From Chelonoidis abingdonii (Eukaryota; Chordata; Testudines; Testudinidae): a DNA stretch of 64,000 nucleotides. The position numbers and the translations under genes were made by a program. This document shows positions 21,676 to 34,732 of the stretch, piece by piece (position 1 is the stretch's first letter; each line of letters begins with the position of its first letter). The notes beneath the pieces were generated by a model. The model did not search any database. It saw only the letters and a list, made by a program, of their open reading frames with translations, and was not told where the DNA came from. The DNA lies in NCBI RefSeq assembly GCF_003597395.2, contig NC_133770.1, positions 3,272,161-3,336,160 of the forward strand, read 5' to 3'.

Positions 21676-22092
21676 AGGCCATAGAGCATTAAATGACTCC
21701 TATACATGCACTATAAAACAGAAGAGGGAGCCTTTAAAAATCACTCTGAAATCACCACGTGAACACCAAATACGTGGAATTCCTTTGTCATAACGATATC
21801 AAGTGTTTCAAAAGGAAAGCTTTATAAACGTTACAGCACATTGACAAACACTTCACTGCAGGTTAATACTGCTAGCCCTGGCACACAGCTCACTGAAGGC
21901 AAGATGAACGCAGTACCTGCAGGATCAGACTTTCATTTCTTCTTCACTCGTTCCTTTTTCTGTGTTCATGAGGCTTTCATTGTAAAGAGATACCAGCCTA
22001 TACGTCTCCCGCCACTGCCAACACATTCTCCATGGACTAGCCTGCTGGTTATACTCCGGCCCTCAGCTAATCCTGTTCTCCCAGGTGACATT

Positions 22093-23201
22093 TCAGAGTC
22101 CACTGGTGTCTAAAGTATTCAGAGCACTCGGGGGCTCTCTCAAGTGGACCCGCCAATGCTCGCGGAGGTGCTGCTTCCGTGTGAAGTTTTTGACACACTC
22201 CGTGCACTGGTAGGGGCGCTCCCCAGTGTGAACACGCTGATGCCCCAGGAGATGGTGCTTCTGCGAGAAGCGTTTTGGGCACTGGGTGCAGTGATACGGC
22301 TTCTCACCCGTGTGGATCTGCTGGTGCTTCAGGAGATGGTGCGTGCGGCTGAAACTCTTGCCGCACTCATTGCAGTGGTAGGGCCGCTCCCCAGTGTGGA
22401 TCCTGTAGTGGTTGGTGAGCTTGGATTTATCTGTGAAGCTCTTCTCACATGCTGGGCATTTATAGGGTCTCTCCCCCGTGTGGCTCATCTGGTGTCGGAT
22501 GAGGTGGGAAGAGCGGCTGAAGCATTTCTCACAGTATGGACAGATAAGGGGCCCTTGGCCTTTCTCTGCGTGGGTTCTCTGGTGTATGAGGAGGTTGATG
22601 TGCAGCCGAAAGCTTTTCCTGCACTCTGTGCACACATACAGCCGCTCTCCTGCCTGCAGGAGATGAGGATTGCTTAGGCTGGAGTTCAGACTGAAGCTGC
22701 TATCGCACGCCGTGCTTGGACAGCATCTGCCTCTTGCTGGGTCAGACTGGAGACTGAGCATCTGTGCCATGCTTTGCTGATGGTCTGGAAAGCTGCCGCC
22801 TCCCTCTCCTGCATGGACTCTCTGGTGCAGCAGGTATTGCTGCTTGTGACTGAGGCCCTTTGCACATTTCGGATAGTCATAGGGTCCTGCTCTCGTGTGA
22901 CTCCTCTGGTGAATGATAAGGCTTTTCTTTAGCCTAAAGCCTTTCCCGCACTCGGCACACTTATTAGGCCTGTCTTTGGCAGACTTTCTCTGGTGAATGG
23001 CGACTGGCTTGTTGCTGAAACCTCTTTCATGCTGAGCTGGTCCCCTCCTTCCTGGGTGGTTCTTCAGTTGCGATACTGCACTGGACCAACCCTCCTCAGG
23101 ACCCTGCCCAACGTCCTCCTGGGACATTCCTGTTAACATCCCAAGTGCTTCCAGGATGGCAGGGCATTCCTCTTGCTCAGTTTTGATCAGGATCCCATAA
23201 T
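22093..23201 (-). CDS. C2H2 zinc-finger exon with seven canonical fingers (second 3' module)
   Basis: This is a terminal exon. Its acceptor is ctatccagcag at 23202, phase 1. It encodes 368 residues starting DYGILIKTEQEECP. After a linker there is a degenerate finger (HERGFSN...HQRK), then [15 protein letters not shown]...H (canonical), three damaged units, and six consecutive canonical fingers ending at HWRVH. TGERPY/TGEKPY linkers join most of the last six. Presumed base-contact residues (-1, 2, 3, 6), from N to C, are L/K/S/I, then L/I/N/I, R/S/H/R, D/S/K/N, R/H/H/K, Q/H/H/G, R/Q/H/E. It is intact and the best DNA-binding array in the window. The nearest upstream KRAB exon is 19 kb away in gene 2; spliced to it via 25001-25114, the protein would be 591 residues. 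Confidence 0.93.
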
Positions 23202-23734
23202 CTGCTGGATAGGAGAGAGAGCAAGCTTTTACTTCCGCCTTGTTATTCATGTCTATTATTTGTTGGCTGCCTTCCCCTGCATGCACCAAAGTTTTCAAAA
23301 CTGGGGGCCTAAACTCACAGACCTAAATCCACAGTTCCACCTCTACCTAAAAGAGGCCCACTTCTCAGAGCCGTTGAGCACACGCAGGCCCGGCTCCTGG
23401 CGCTCAGCCCATGGGAAAGCCCAGCCAGAGAAGAGGCCGCAGCAGTCAAAGCAGGAGGTGATCAAGGTGGGGATAAAGGTTACAGCTGCAGGGGTGCGAA
23501 GGAGGGAGGGATTTCTGAGGTGATGTAGACACAAAAGGGGGAGAGAAGCCGCAATGATCAGAAGACAATGGGGTAGGGAACAAGGGGAGCACCTCCTGAC
23601 TTCCAAACTTCCCACTTCCCTCCCTACTGTCCGCATTTCGGAGCCATCTGTGCCCCAGCCGTGGCCTCCTCTCTGTCCCACAGCCAGGCCTCTCCCTTGC
23701 TTTGGATGGAGGGGTGGAGGGAGGTCAGCCATTT

Positions 23735-24572
23735 GCTTGTGCAGTTCTGGTCTCCCATGTTTAAGAAGGATGAATTCAAACTGGAACAGGTTCAGAGAAG
23801 GGCTACTAGGATGATCCGAGGAATGGAAAACCTGTCTTATGAAAGGAGACTCGAAGAGCTTGGCTTGTTTAGCCTAACCAAAAGAAGGCTGAGGGGGATA
23901 TGATTGCTCTTGTAAATATATCAGAGGGATAAATATAGGGAGGGAGAGGATTATTTAAGCTCAGTACCAATGTGGACACAAGAACAAATAGATATAAACT
24001 GGACACTAGGAAGTTAGACTTGAAATTAGTGAAGGTTCACAACATCAGAGGAGTGAAGTTCTGGAACAGACTTCCAAGGGGAGTAGTGGGGGCAAAAGAC
24101 ATATCTGGCTCAAGACTAAGCTTGATAAGTTTATGAAGGGGTGGTCTGATGAGATAGCCTAATTTTGGCAATTAATCATCTTTGATTATTAGCAGGTAAA
24201 TATGCCCAGTGTCTGGATCTGAGTTACTACAGAGAATTCGTTCCTGGGTGCTGGCTGGTGAGTCTTGCCCACATGCTCAGGGTTTAACTGATCGCCATAT
24301 TTGGGGTCGGGAAGGAATTTCCCTCCAGGGCAGATTGGCAGAGGCCCTGGAGGTTTTTCACCTTCCTCTGCAGCATGGGGTACAGGTCACTTGCTGGAGA
24401 ATTCTCTGCATCTTGAAGTCTTTAAACCATGAATTGAGGACTTCAATAACTCAGACATAGGTTAGGGGTTTGTTACAGGAGTGGGTGGGTGAGTGAGATT
24501 CTGTGGCCTGCATTGTGCAGAAGGTCAGACTAGATTATCATAATGGTCCCTTCTGACCTTAAAGTCTATGAG
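23735..24572 (+). mobile_element. CR1 LINE 3' end
   Basis: RT C-terminal coding debris ([20 protein letters not shown] at about 23740-23800, then [20 protein letters not shown]) is followed by the 3' UTR and the CR1 terminus ggtcccttctgaccttaaag, ending tctatgagattcat (8-bp-type 3' repeat). It is 5'-truncated, as usual for CR1. Confidence 0.92.
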
Positions 24573-25000
24573 ATTCATCTACCTGCAACACTTTTCTCTC
24601 TCTCTTCTTTTTCTTCTAACCACACCTGAGGACGTCAGCCTATTGCCTTGGGTCTACAGTCAGCTGTAACCCCAATTCCCCCCACAAATACATACACACA
24701 TTACTGGACTCAATGCAGGAGTCACTGGGTGGGATTCAATGGCCTGTGTTATGAGGAGGTCAAACTGGTCCCTTCCGGCTTTAAACTCTGCAAACTACAG
24801 CCTCCTTTCATCCTGTCCTCTGGGCACCACGTCTGCAAGAGGACTCGCTTGCCTATCTGCCCCTCCAATACATGAGCCTGCCCCTGTGCCCCCATTCTCC
24901 CATCATTTCCTGTGCTGTAAATTCTCTGCTTGGGTAAGAGTCTGCCCCCATCTCTGTAGGGTGCTGCTTTTCCATTCACTCACTGGCAAACATAACTTAC

Positions 25001-25114
25001 CTGGGCCAGGGTCCGTAGGCATTTCTCGCTCCTCCAAGGCTCCTGGATTCCTGACACTTGGCTTCTCCTCTTGTACAATCCAGGATAAAATGTCAGGTTG
25101 AGAAATTGCATAAT
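25001..25114 (-). CDS. Linker exon of the second 3' module
   Basis: The exon is 114 nt, phase 1-1, with acceptor gtctttccatag and donor GTAAGT at 25000-24995. It encodes DYAISQPDILSWIVQEEKPS... ending PTDPGPG. DYAIS is the form that directly follows KRAB-A, so this is the first linker of its module and fits the phase left by a KRAB-A exon. It lies 1.8 kb upstream of the 22093-23201 finger exon. No KRAB-A exon was found between it and 34.7 kb. Confidence 0.87.
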
Positions 25115-25119
25115 CTATG

Positions 25120-26075
25120 GAAAGACATTGGGGGCCGTTATGTTTTATTGACACTGACAAAGCTGACGTCTCAAACCAAATGTTTCTGATCAGAGGAGAA
25201 TAAAACAGCTGGGAGGAAATGGATTTGTCCCATGCAAGCCAGTCAGGGGTCCCAGGACACCAGGGGACTGGATGGCTCATATACAAAACAAGCATTAGGG
25301 CCTTGTCTCTGTTACAAATTCCTAACCCGAATAGCTGAGGACTCTGGTGTAGAGGCAGCTTATCTCAACAGAAGGAGTTTTTCCTCTCAGTACGGTAACA
25401 TCACCTCCCTAAATGACATTACTGTGCCGATCACCTACACTGGAGGCTTTGCCAGCACAGCTGTGTCAGCTGCCGGGGTTGGGGGTGGGGAGTCACATTC
25501 GTGACCAGCACAGCTATACCAACAAAGCTTTGTTAAGACAGAACTTCCCTAGGCAGCTTCCCTGTTTACAAACCTCCTGAGAATCCAGGGAGATGTTTGG
25601 AGAACAGATCAGCTCCAGAAAGAAATCAAGGCTGACTGCTTTGAGAAAGTCCACGTGCCCTGTATGCCGGGCTCCAGAGTTATTGTGCCACCTTCTTCAC
25701 CCCATCCTTCTATACAATAGCAGCTGGGGGCCAAAGGAAGATGGGCAGCATGGCAGGAACAACAGAGACACTTAGAGAGAATGGGAGATTTAGCATCTGA
25801 CGATTTCCTGTCAAACGGGAGGATGTGGGGAACCCATGAGAGGCCCCAGACAGGACTACGAAAGAGACGGCAGCGTTCCAGGTCCCCCAGGCACTGTCAC
25901 TGCAGCCGCCAGACCCAGGCAGCTCCCCAAAATGGAACATGGGCATTTCAGCTTGTTCCTCACCAGGTGGGCACCCAGGAGTCTCTGACTGCAGGGCTGG
26001 CAGCAGCATCTGAGCCAGCCTGTTACAATGCTTAGTCGTCTTCAGATGAAAGACATTTTTGATTTGTCACTTCCT
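25120..26075. other. Intron or intergenic, mostly unassigned
   Basis: A possible DNA-transposon fragment lies at about 25290-25545 (agggccttgtctctgttaca at the left, tttgttaagacag at the right). No exons are seen. Confidence 0.4.
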
Positions 26076-26080
26076 GATAC

Positions 26081-27078
26081 TGTCATAAATAGATAGGTAA
26101 GGTAAGGGTTAAGTTTCTTTTACCTGGAAAGGGTAACCAAACACCTGACCAGAGGACCAATCAGAGAACTGGATTGTTTAAAGTCAGGGGCGGGAATTTG
26201 TATACCAGGGGTCTTTGTTGTTTGCTCAGCTGTGAGTAAACAAGGTTTCCTCCTAACTCCATCTTATCTTAAAGTTTCTTCTAAACATCTGTAAGTACCC
26301 AGGGAACGCAAAGTAATTCGGCTATGATGATCTTTGTGGTGTATTTACCTGTATGTTGATTTGTTGGACTGGTTTAATTGGGCTATCTTTAAATCAGACT
26401 GTTTTTTCATATCTTCTTATAAGCAAGAGCCTGTATTGAGTTTCTTAATGCAAGATTATTGTTTTATATTTTCTTTCTATTTTTATATAAACTTTTTCTT
26501 TTAAAACGTGTGGAAGTTTCTTTTCCTAGGGAGGCAAAGGGAAGGGAAAAGCCAGGCTGTGAGCTATTTTCCTATTGCTTTCAGGGAAGGAGCAGGCTAC
26601 GGGGCAAGAGACAAAGAATCATCTCTGTTCTCTTGTGGTTGAAGTTTTTTTCCTGTTACTGCTACGAGAGCAGACACGGGGGAAGGCAAAGCCAAGCTGG
26701 TGGCATTTTGCATCTCAATTGTCCTGAGGGTAGAGAACGCTTATCGCTTGGGAAGTAGAGAAACCGGTTTCTGTGCAAGGCGGGGAAGGAGGGGAGAAGG
26801 GATTTTTTCCCCTGCTTTTAGCATCCAAGGGATTTGGAATCTGGAGGTCCCACCCAGGGAGGGTTGGGGACACCAGAGAGAGGAAAGGGGGAGGTCAGGC
26901 CCCCTAAAGTAAATTACCTACCTGACCTGGTGGCAGCCCAAATACCCAAGCTGGTAGTGAGCTTGGGGGAGTTTCAGGTAAGCCCCCAGACTTTTGGACG
27001 CAAAAGTCCAGGTTTGGGACAGGACCAGATTGTGGACGCTAAAGTTCAGGTCTGGGACTGGGAGGCTAGATTACCACA
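26081..27078 (+). mobile_element. Solo LTR of an endogenous retrovirus-like element
   Basis: It starts TGTCATAAATAG and ends ACCACA, that is TG...CA, flanked by perfect 5-bp duplications gatac (26076-26080 and 27079-27083). The first 100 bases are close to those of 58185-59054 (accaaacacctgaccagagg and accaatcag are shared), so both belong to one LTR family. It has a T-rich centre and no internal viral genes. Confidence 0.85.
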
Positions 27079-27084
27079 GATACA

Positions 27085-28190
27085 GAGAAGGGATGGGGCC
27101 TGCAGGTGACACCGCTGACCACCAGCCACCGAAAGAGCCGGAGGGGAGACCACTGGCTGAAGGGAAACATTTTCAGATGGGTTTCTAGGGTATTTAATAA
27201 TGCTGAAAGAACAGTTCTTCTGACCCACGTCCTATTGTTGCTCCTGTCTCCCCTCCTTCCCCATCTGCGTCCACCTGTCCAAGAGCACAGGGAAGGAAGG
27301 GAAATTGGCCCTTTTAAAACTGCCGTCTAAACAGGAAGCCTGGAATCACCCTATGGGAACTGGCCACTAATCTCATTTTACCTGATGTCTGCCTCAGCCA
27401 AGAGACTTTGAATCTAGATGCTATTTGGTCAGCTGTGCGATACTGTGTCGCAACATGATATTTCTTCCCGGCCCCTGGCTCAGATTAGTTCTGAAGCACG
27501 AATCTCAAGAGTGCCCAGAACATTTAAAATCTAGTTTTCTTAGTTTCTCAACTTTGTAGAGTAACAGGACTTAGGAAAGTGAAGCACTTCTCACCTGGTA
27601 TCAAACAGCAGTCCACCTTTAATAGCTAAGGCAGTATTAGGGAATGGAGACTTTACATCCAATGTAATCTACTGACTTTTTTAATGCTTAGGAGGCTTAA
27701 ACAGAAATCATTTTAATTAAAAAACTCCTAATCAAAAGTTAGTTACTGGCTATCTGCTTTCTTCTACCCACCCATTTCTAAGGTGCCTAGTGTCTGCCTG
27801 TATCTGCAAAATATTTAGGAGAAGAAAGACACAGGAAGTAGACACCATATCAACCAACCAATTAACTTCTCTCTCTCACTAATGCTCTGAAATACGTTTT
27901 ATAACAGTGAAGAATTAAAAGATCAAACACTAGAAAATACACTAGAAAGAACAATTCTGCACTGGCCTGGATGGGTAGGCTCATACTCAATAGAGATAAA
28001 AAAAAGGTCTAGGACTTTACTGCTGTGCTTGTCGTCTTTTCATAGGAGATACCGTAACAGCCTAGAAGTCACCTGTGATTACCATATTTGTAAACGAAAT
28101 TATAACTTGTGCAGGCTACAGAAATAATTTCAAACTAGAGAGAGGATTAGTGCAGGAGAGCATATTACACGGAAATCAAACACCTGAACT
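27085..28190. other. Intergenic or intronic, nothing recognised
   Basis: AT-rich sequence without exons or named repeats. Confidence 0.4.
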
Positions 28191-28195
28191 TATGG

Positions 28196-28395
28196 GCTCT
28201 GCATGGGGGGATAACTCAGTGGTTTGAGCATTGGCCTGCTAAACCCAGGGTTGTGTGTTCAATCCTTGAGGGGGCCACTTAGTGATCTGGGGCAAAAACA
28301 TCCATCAGGGACAGTATTTGGTCCTGCCAGGAAGGCAGGGGACCGGACTCAATGACCTTTCAAGGTCCCTTCCAGTTCTATGAGATAGGTATATC
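28196..28395 (+). mobile_element. tRNA-derived SINE (turtle Cry-type) with CR1-like tail
   Basis: A tRNA-like head carries an A box (ataactcagtggtttgagca) and a B box (gttgtgtgttcaatccttga). A body follows, then the tail caatgacctttcaaggtccc ttccagttctatga, which is shared with CR1 3' ends and lets the CR1 machinery mobilise it. This family is characteristic of turtles and is the best lineage marker in the window. Confidence 0.88.
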
Positions 28396-28399
28396 TCCA

Positions 28400-31130
28400 T
28401 ATTATTATTATATCCTTTGTCTTATCCCGTTTATTTTGCATCTTCATCTTGGAAGGTCTGTGAATTCCTTGCAATCAAGTCAGGGGCCATGCTGGAGTCA
28501 GTAATGAAGTCCGCATCCTCTAGCAGCTGATGGCTTATTTTACTGCCAGGAAGATGTTTGCCTGGACTGCCTGGTCAGTCTGTAAATGCATCACTGGATC
28601 CCTAGTTACTGAGTGGCTCCTTGTTTACACGCCAAGTTTAGAAGGTTCTCTCTGCTGCCTGGCATTTGCATGGACACTATCCTGTTCAAAGCTGGTGTTC
28701 AAATTCCACTGCTGTATTTTTTTAAATCAAGTCTTCCTGGTGGGAGGTGGAGAGTCACTCACCTATGACCCCTTCTCCATTGAGAGAATGAAGCATCACA
28801 AGAATGTCCCCTGGCTTTAGGTTTTGCTCTTAGCAGCAGAATTCCCTCTTTTAGACGAGGCACAGGGGGGCCTTCCAATTGAGACAAAAGGCCTAAGACA
28901 CATCACATATTCCTTAGGAGCTCAGTGGTGAAGCACTGTGCAGCTCCTCCTTAGCCTGCACCTCAGGACCACGCAGAGTTGCTTTCACAGCTAGGGCTTT
29001 GTCCAGAACCCACAACAAGATGTAAAAGCAGCAGAAAATCCTGTGGCACCTTATAGACTAACAGACCTTTTGGAGCATGAGCTTTCGTGGGTGAATACCA
29101 CAATAAGATGGACATCACAGAAAAGAAACATTCAGAACTTCACAGCTTCAGTAGTTTGTTCAAGCTTAATTTTATTATTATTAATAATCACGCATCCACT
29201 GCCGCCAATTTAGCTGGCACTTTACAGAGACAGAGACAGGTTCCCTGCCCAAGAGGGCTCACAGTCTAAACAGTACAAGTGTAAAAGGGAAATAAGGGGG
29301 TTCAGTGAAGTAACTAAAAAACCAAACACTGAAGAACTGACTAGTATACACATACTGGACAAAATCAGAAGTGTTCCTCCACCTACCACAGGCCCCATTT
29401 TGCTAAATGCTAAGAGAGATTCTCCTTTTGCACATGTGGCAGGGCCCTGTGTTTCTGGAACATCTGAGCTCTATCCCTGCTGCTCTCTAGTGGTTTAGGA
29501 TGGCCATAGCATGCAGCAATTTGGCACAGGTGAAGCCTGAGGTGCTCATGGATCAGCACACTTTGAAAAATGAATATACACACAGAGACCAACAAGAGAC
29601 CTGATCACAACCCTCAGAGCCACTGGGAAATCAAAGAACTCACCAATGCTGGGAAAAATAAACTTCTCCACTAAAAATCCAACACAGTATATTAAATATG
29701 AACTCCCAGCTGCACAAAGACTAAAACAGTCATGAACTATTTAAAAAAAAACCCTCTACTCAGGTTCATTGGGTTTAAACCCAGCTTGGCTCAGGAGTGC
29801 GGATGGGCCCAAATTGGGTTAGCAGGGAGTGAGGAAAAGGCCTGTAAATGGCTACAGTCCCCACTCCATGCGCCCATAATGGTTATTATCCAAATTCAGC
29901 GACCTTCTGGAGTTTGCCTTCATTTAAATGACCGAACAAGACCTTACAGCAGGACTGTACTGAAACAAAGACCTTACCCAGCCCCCAAAGTCAATCACCA
30001 GCTAATCTCTCTCCTGCAAAACTGTATTAAGGTTTCCCCCTTCTGGTCCCCCTTTAGAATTCTCTTCTTTAAAGGCCAACAGCCTCTGATGTTCCCAGCT
30101 GGAGCTGATGAGACCCACCCGGGTCTGACTACCATTCTGAGTCAGTGGAACAGCTCTGGCTCTCCCTGAGGGGTCAAAGACCTAACAACCAGACACCAGT
30201 TACAGGCCCAAACTGGAACCCAGGAGAGGACAAAATTGTTTCTAACCCTGGATTAATATGATGTGACCAACGAAAACAGATTTAAAACCACTTCAGGTAG
30301 CAGTTTTAGCCCCAGTGTAGCGGTACATTTAGACAATGTACCAAATAAATAAACTCACAGAGCTTGGTAACATTTAACAGTCCCGGAGTGTGACAAGCCC
30401 TGGTTCCCAAAAATGAGAGTAAAAGAACTGAGAGGAGAAAAAGAGAAGCAGACACACCACGAGATGCACAGAAAGGAAACAAACAAAATACTGTGCAGAA
30501 AAATACTGATCAGATAATAAACAAACAGAAACATTACGATACAGCTACCAGGAAAAAGAGGACAATCAAGACAGTAATTCACTGCAATATGAAATTCAGC
30601 CAGTGTTTGAGTGTAGTGGAAGTACTGTCTCCTGCTAACAATTTGTTTTTCTATTCAATTGCATTGTTTGTGTCTTAAACAGAGGTATAGAAGGAAACCT
30701 TGCGAATGTGCTCTCGCCTGCAGACGTACTCACGTGCAATGAGTCTTGGACTGAATTGTGATCAGAACTACTGCAGCATAAGTCTGGAATTACTCCAGAG
30801 TCTTCAGTGGGTTCCCCCAGACTTACAGTGTCATTTAGAAAGAATTTGGCCCAACTGACAGCACACGAGAAGTCAGTTTCAGTGCTAGAGAAGGAGTTGG
30901 ATGGATAGTTCTAGGGAACTTGGCAGCTGCAGAGCAAACTTCCTCTGTCTGCCCTGTTCATATGCCTCATCACTGCCTTACCCTTAGCAACCAACTCCCA
31001 TTCCCTGGCACCTGCCCAGAGACGGTCAGCAAGGGTGTCACTTAGTGCCCCGTGTGTGTGTACTTTCAGTAACCTGTAGACCGTTTGGGGCACATACGAC
31101 ATGTGACTAACTTATGGAACTGACTGCTGC
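28400..31130. other. Intergenic or intronic, few landmarks
   Basis: It contains a foldback-repeat fragment at 29032-29102 and an L2/MIR-like piece near 29165-29275 (ccctgcccaagagggctcac). No zinc-finger or KRAB exon was found. Confidence 0.45.
29032..29102. repeat. Foldback retroposon fragment (one arm)
   Basis: It contains cctgtggcaccttatagact and gagcatgagctttcgtgggt, the conserved arm of the palindromic family described at 43261-43526, here without the opposite arm. Confidence 0.85.
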
Positions 31131-31133
31131 AAG

Positions 31134-34100
31134 TGTGACAGACCCAGGCCAGTGGGGTACAGGAGTCTGGTAGAAGCCAAATATACTGGTCACTGGGTGA
31201 GTAGTTTTCTGTTCCCTGAGTGACCAGAGCAGGGGCTGCACTAGAGCAATCAGGAACCTGCTAGATACCAATTAAGGCAGACAGGCTGATTAGAACACCT
31301 GCACCAATCAAGGCAGGCTAATCAGGGCACCTGGGTTAAAAAGGAGCTCACTCCAGTCAGGGAGGGGGAGCCAGAGACAGGAAGTGCGTGTGAGGAGCTG
31401 GGAGCAGAGGCACAAGGAGCTGAGAGTGAGAGGCTGTGCTGCTGGAGGACTAAGGAGTACCACTGCCTCGAGATCAGTGGTCTGGCATCCTTGCCCCATT
31501 CCTGTGTGGGGAGGCCAGAAAGCCTACTATGATCTGCCTGAAGAGGCTGCAGCAGACTACCCCAGCTGAAAGCAGAGATCCTGGCCAGATCTGGGTAACG
31601 ATGCAGTGCGGGCCCAGCAATATCACGACTGGGCCCCTAGATCTTGGGCAGATTAGCCTCGGAAGAAGAAATTTTGGACAAGACCAGGCTGAAGACCCAA
31701 GGTACAACAACATTAGAAAGGAGGTGACTGAAATAGATGGGGTCCCCGTGGAAGGGAGAACACAGGGACCAGGACCCTACTTCATAATGAAGAAGAATCT
31801 CTTATACCGGGTTGCACCAGTACAGGGGCAGAAGGTACAGCAGATCTTAGTACCTCAAAAAATCAGAACGCGTTATTAAGTCTTGCTCATAGCCATCTTT
31901 TTGGGGGCACTTGGGGTAGAGAAGACTCTGGTACGAGTCCTACGACGGTTCTTCTGGCCGAGTACATGAAGAAATGAGGAGGTACTGTGCGTCCTGCCCA
32001 GAGTGTCAGCTGCACAGTCCCTGTCCCACCTGAGGGCACCTTTAGTATCCCTTCCCATCATAGAGGTCCCCTTTGAGCGAATAGCCATGGACCTAGGGAC
32101 CCTGGAGAAGACGGCTCAGGGCCACCAATATATACTTGTTGTTTTGGACTATGCTACTTGCTACCCAGAAGCCATCCCCCTGTGGAACACAGCCTCTAAA
32201 ACAATAGCCAAAGAGCTGGTGGGGATCTTTGCCCGAGTGGGGCTACCAAAGGAGATATTAAACAGACCAAGGAACCCATTTTGTCAAAGCTAATGAAGGA
32301 CCTCTGTATGCTGCCCCATATACATACCTTGAGAACTTCAGTTTACCATCCACAGACTGATGGGCTGGTAGAAAGGTTTAACCGAACCCTCAAGGCTAAT
32401 AAGAAAGGTGGTAAGTCGGATGGGAAGGATTGGGACACTCTACTGCCCTACCTTATGTTCGCTATCCGAAGGTATCTCAGGCTCAACTGGGTTTCCCCAT
32501 TCGAGTTATTATATGGACGATCACCCCGTGGCAACTTAGATATCGCCAAAGAGATTTGGAAGAGAACCCAATGAGGGGAGAAATAAATAGAACATGTAAC
32601 AGATGCGAGACCGGATAGCCGGGTCACCCCTATTGTACAGGAACATTTGGAAAAGCACAGGAGGCCCAGAGAACCCATTACAATCGCCAGGCAAAAGTCC
32701 GACAGATCCAACCAGGGATCGGTGATGGTGTTGGTACCCAAGGCAGAAAGCAAGCTTCTGGCCCAATGGCAGGGGCCTTAGAGGTGGTGAAACCCATAGG
32801 GAGTAACCTACAAGGTGCGGCAGCCAGGACACGAAAACAAGAACAGATTTATCACATCAACCTTCTGAAACCCTGCATGCACAAGAGGCGTGCATAAAAG
32901 TGTCCAAAGCGACCTAACCCAGGAAACACAAGCCTTCCAAACAGGTGAGAGTGTCTCCCGATTTAACACCAGACCGAAGAATGAGGTGTCTGAGATGATC
33001 TTCCGAACCAAGATGTGTTCTTGGACAAAAACGGGTCGAACAACGAGACATATCACCACATCGTCATGAATCCTGGCCAGAATAACAATGAGGCCCTATC
33101 GGGTGCCAGCGGCCAAAAGGGAGGAAATAAAGCAGAAGTAAAAAAATGCAGGGCTGGGGATCATCGAAGAATCCCACAGTCAGTGATCCAGCCCAATCAT
33201 GCTGGTGCCCAAACCTGATGGCACACAAAGGTTTGCAACAACTTCCGGCGACTAAATGAAGTATCCCAGTTTGACACGTACCCCATACCTCGCATAGATG
33301 GCTAGTGGAACGTCTGGGGAGATGCCGGTACTTGACTATCCTGGACTTGACAAAGGGTACTGGCAGATTCCCCTTGCGGAAGACGCAAAGAAAAGACTGC
33401 GTTCTCTACACCAGAGGGTCTTTTCAATATACTGTCCTCCCTCTTGGACTACATGGGCCCCAGCTACTTTCCAGCGCCTCATGGACAAGCTATTACATCC
33501 ACATAACAGTTATGCTGCTGCCTACTTGGACTGGAAATCCACCTAGAGAAGTTGGAGGCAGTCCTTGATACCTTCAGGCGAGCTGGCCTTACAGCAAACC
33601 CTGCCAAGTGCGCTGTAGGGTTTACAGAGGCCAAATATCTTGGCTACATTGTGGGAAAAGGTCTGGTAAACCCCAGTGAACAAGTTGGAGGCCATCCAAA
33701 ATTGGCCCAACTGCGTCACAAGAAACAAGTCCGGGCATTCCTAGTGTGTATGGTGGTGTTACCGACGATTATCCCCCACTTTGCCACAAGGGCAGCCCCT
33801 GACTGACTAGTAAAAGCCCGTGCCTGATACTGGTGAGATAGTCTACGAGCAGAGAAGCATTCACAGACCTACGAGCCCTTTGCAGTAACCCTGTCCTAAA
33901 GCCCCTGATTTCACCAGGATTTATCCTGCAGACAGATGCATCGAAGTAGGGTTGGGGCCGTTCTGTCACAGATGGTCAGGAGGAGGAACACCCAATTCTC
34001 TACTCAGTAGAAAATCCTTCCGAGGGAGCCAGAGGAGAGGAGTGCGTGTGAGGACTGGGGCAAGAGGCACAAGGAGCTGAGAGTGAGAGGCTGTGCTGCT

Positions 34101-34417
34101 GGAGGACTAAGGAGTACAAGTGTTATCAGACACCAGAGAGAAGATCCTGGAGGTGAGGATAAAGAAGGTGTTTGGAGGAGGCCATGGGGAAGTAGCCTAG
34201 GGAGTTGTAGCTGTCATGCAGCTGTTACAGGAGGCACTAGAGACAGCTGCAATCCACAGGGCCCTGGGCTGGAACCCGGAGTAGAGGGCGGGCCCGGATT
34301 CCCCCCAAACCTCCCCACTCCTGATCAGACACAGGAGATGGCCGAGACTGTGGGGAAGATCACTGAGGTGAGCAAATCTGCCAATAAGCGCTGGACGAGG
34401 AGGAACTTTGTCACACA
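31134..34417 (+). mobile_element. Decayed Ty3/gypsy retrotransposon, integrase before RT
   Basis: The left LTR part starts tgtgacagacccaggcc (31134). The right LTR part ends ggaactttgtcaca (34417). The two LTR fragments overlap in a segment of about 75 bases (31385-31460 and 34040-34118). Between them, integrase comes first: an N-terminal region at about 31700-31870, the core around 32060-32270, and HPQTDGLVERFNRTLK at about 32350-32395, running to a C-terminal LLKP near 32865. Reverse transcriptase follows (33200-33800) with GYWQIPL at about 33355, and the position of the YxDD motif reads YLDW at about 33525. Frameshifts and stops are frequent and no gag was found. The integrase-RT order is that of Gmr1-like gypsy elements. 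It cannot encode active enzymes. Confidence 0.85.
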
Positions 34418-34732
34418 GGATATCATTGAGGGGAGTAGCTTGCATATTGCCAATTCCAGACAAATAGCAGACATTCCCGAGAAACATATTTCATTATCAC
34501 TTCAATTAAGTGATTCAATTCACTTGTTTTAAAACTTGGAGCATTTCACATTAAAAGTATTTTCAACTGAGCTACGAGATACCCCACAACACACCACCAC
34601 TCCAGCAAGAAGTTTATGTGGCCCCTACCCTACACCGTGCATCCTTTGGCGATAAACTGTTTCTTTGAGTGTCTGCAGCAATGAGTACATGGTGACAGTA
34701 CAGGGCCCTAGGACTGAGTGGGCCCTGCGTGA

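Noticed and set aside
26459..26912. Small open frames within 26.4-26.9 kb as viral accessory genes
   Set aside because: They lie inside a solo LTR; no internal retroviral region is present.
32003..32574. Domesticated integrase gene
   Set aside because: Frames are broken between 32290 and 32280 and LTR remnants flank it; a decayed retrotransposon explains it.
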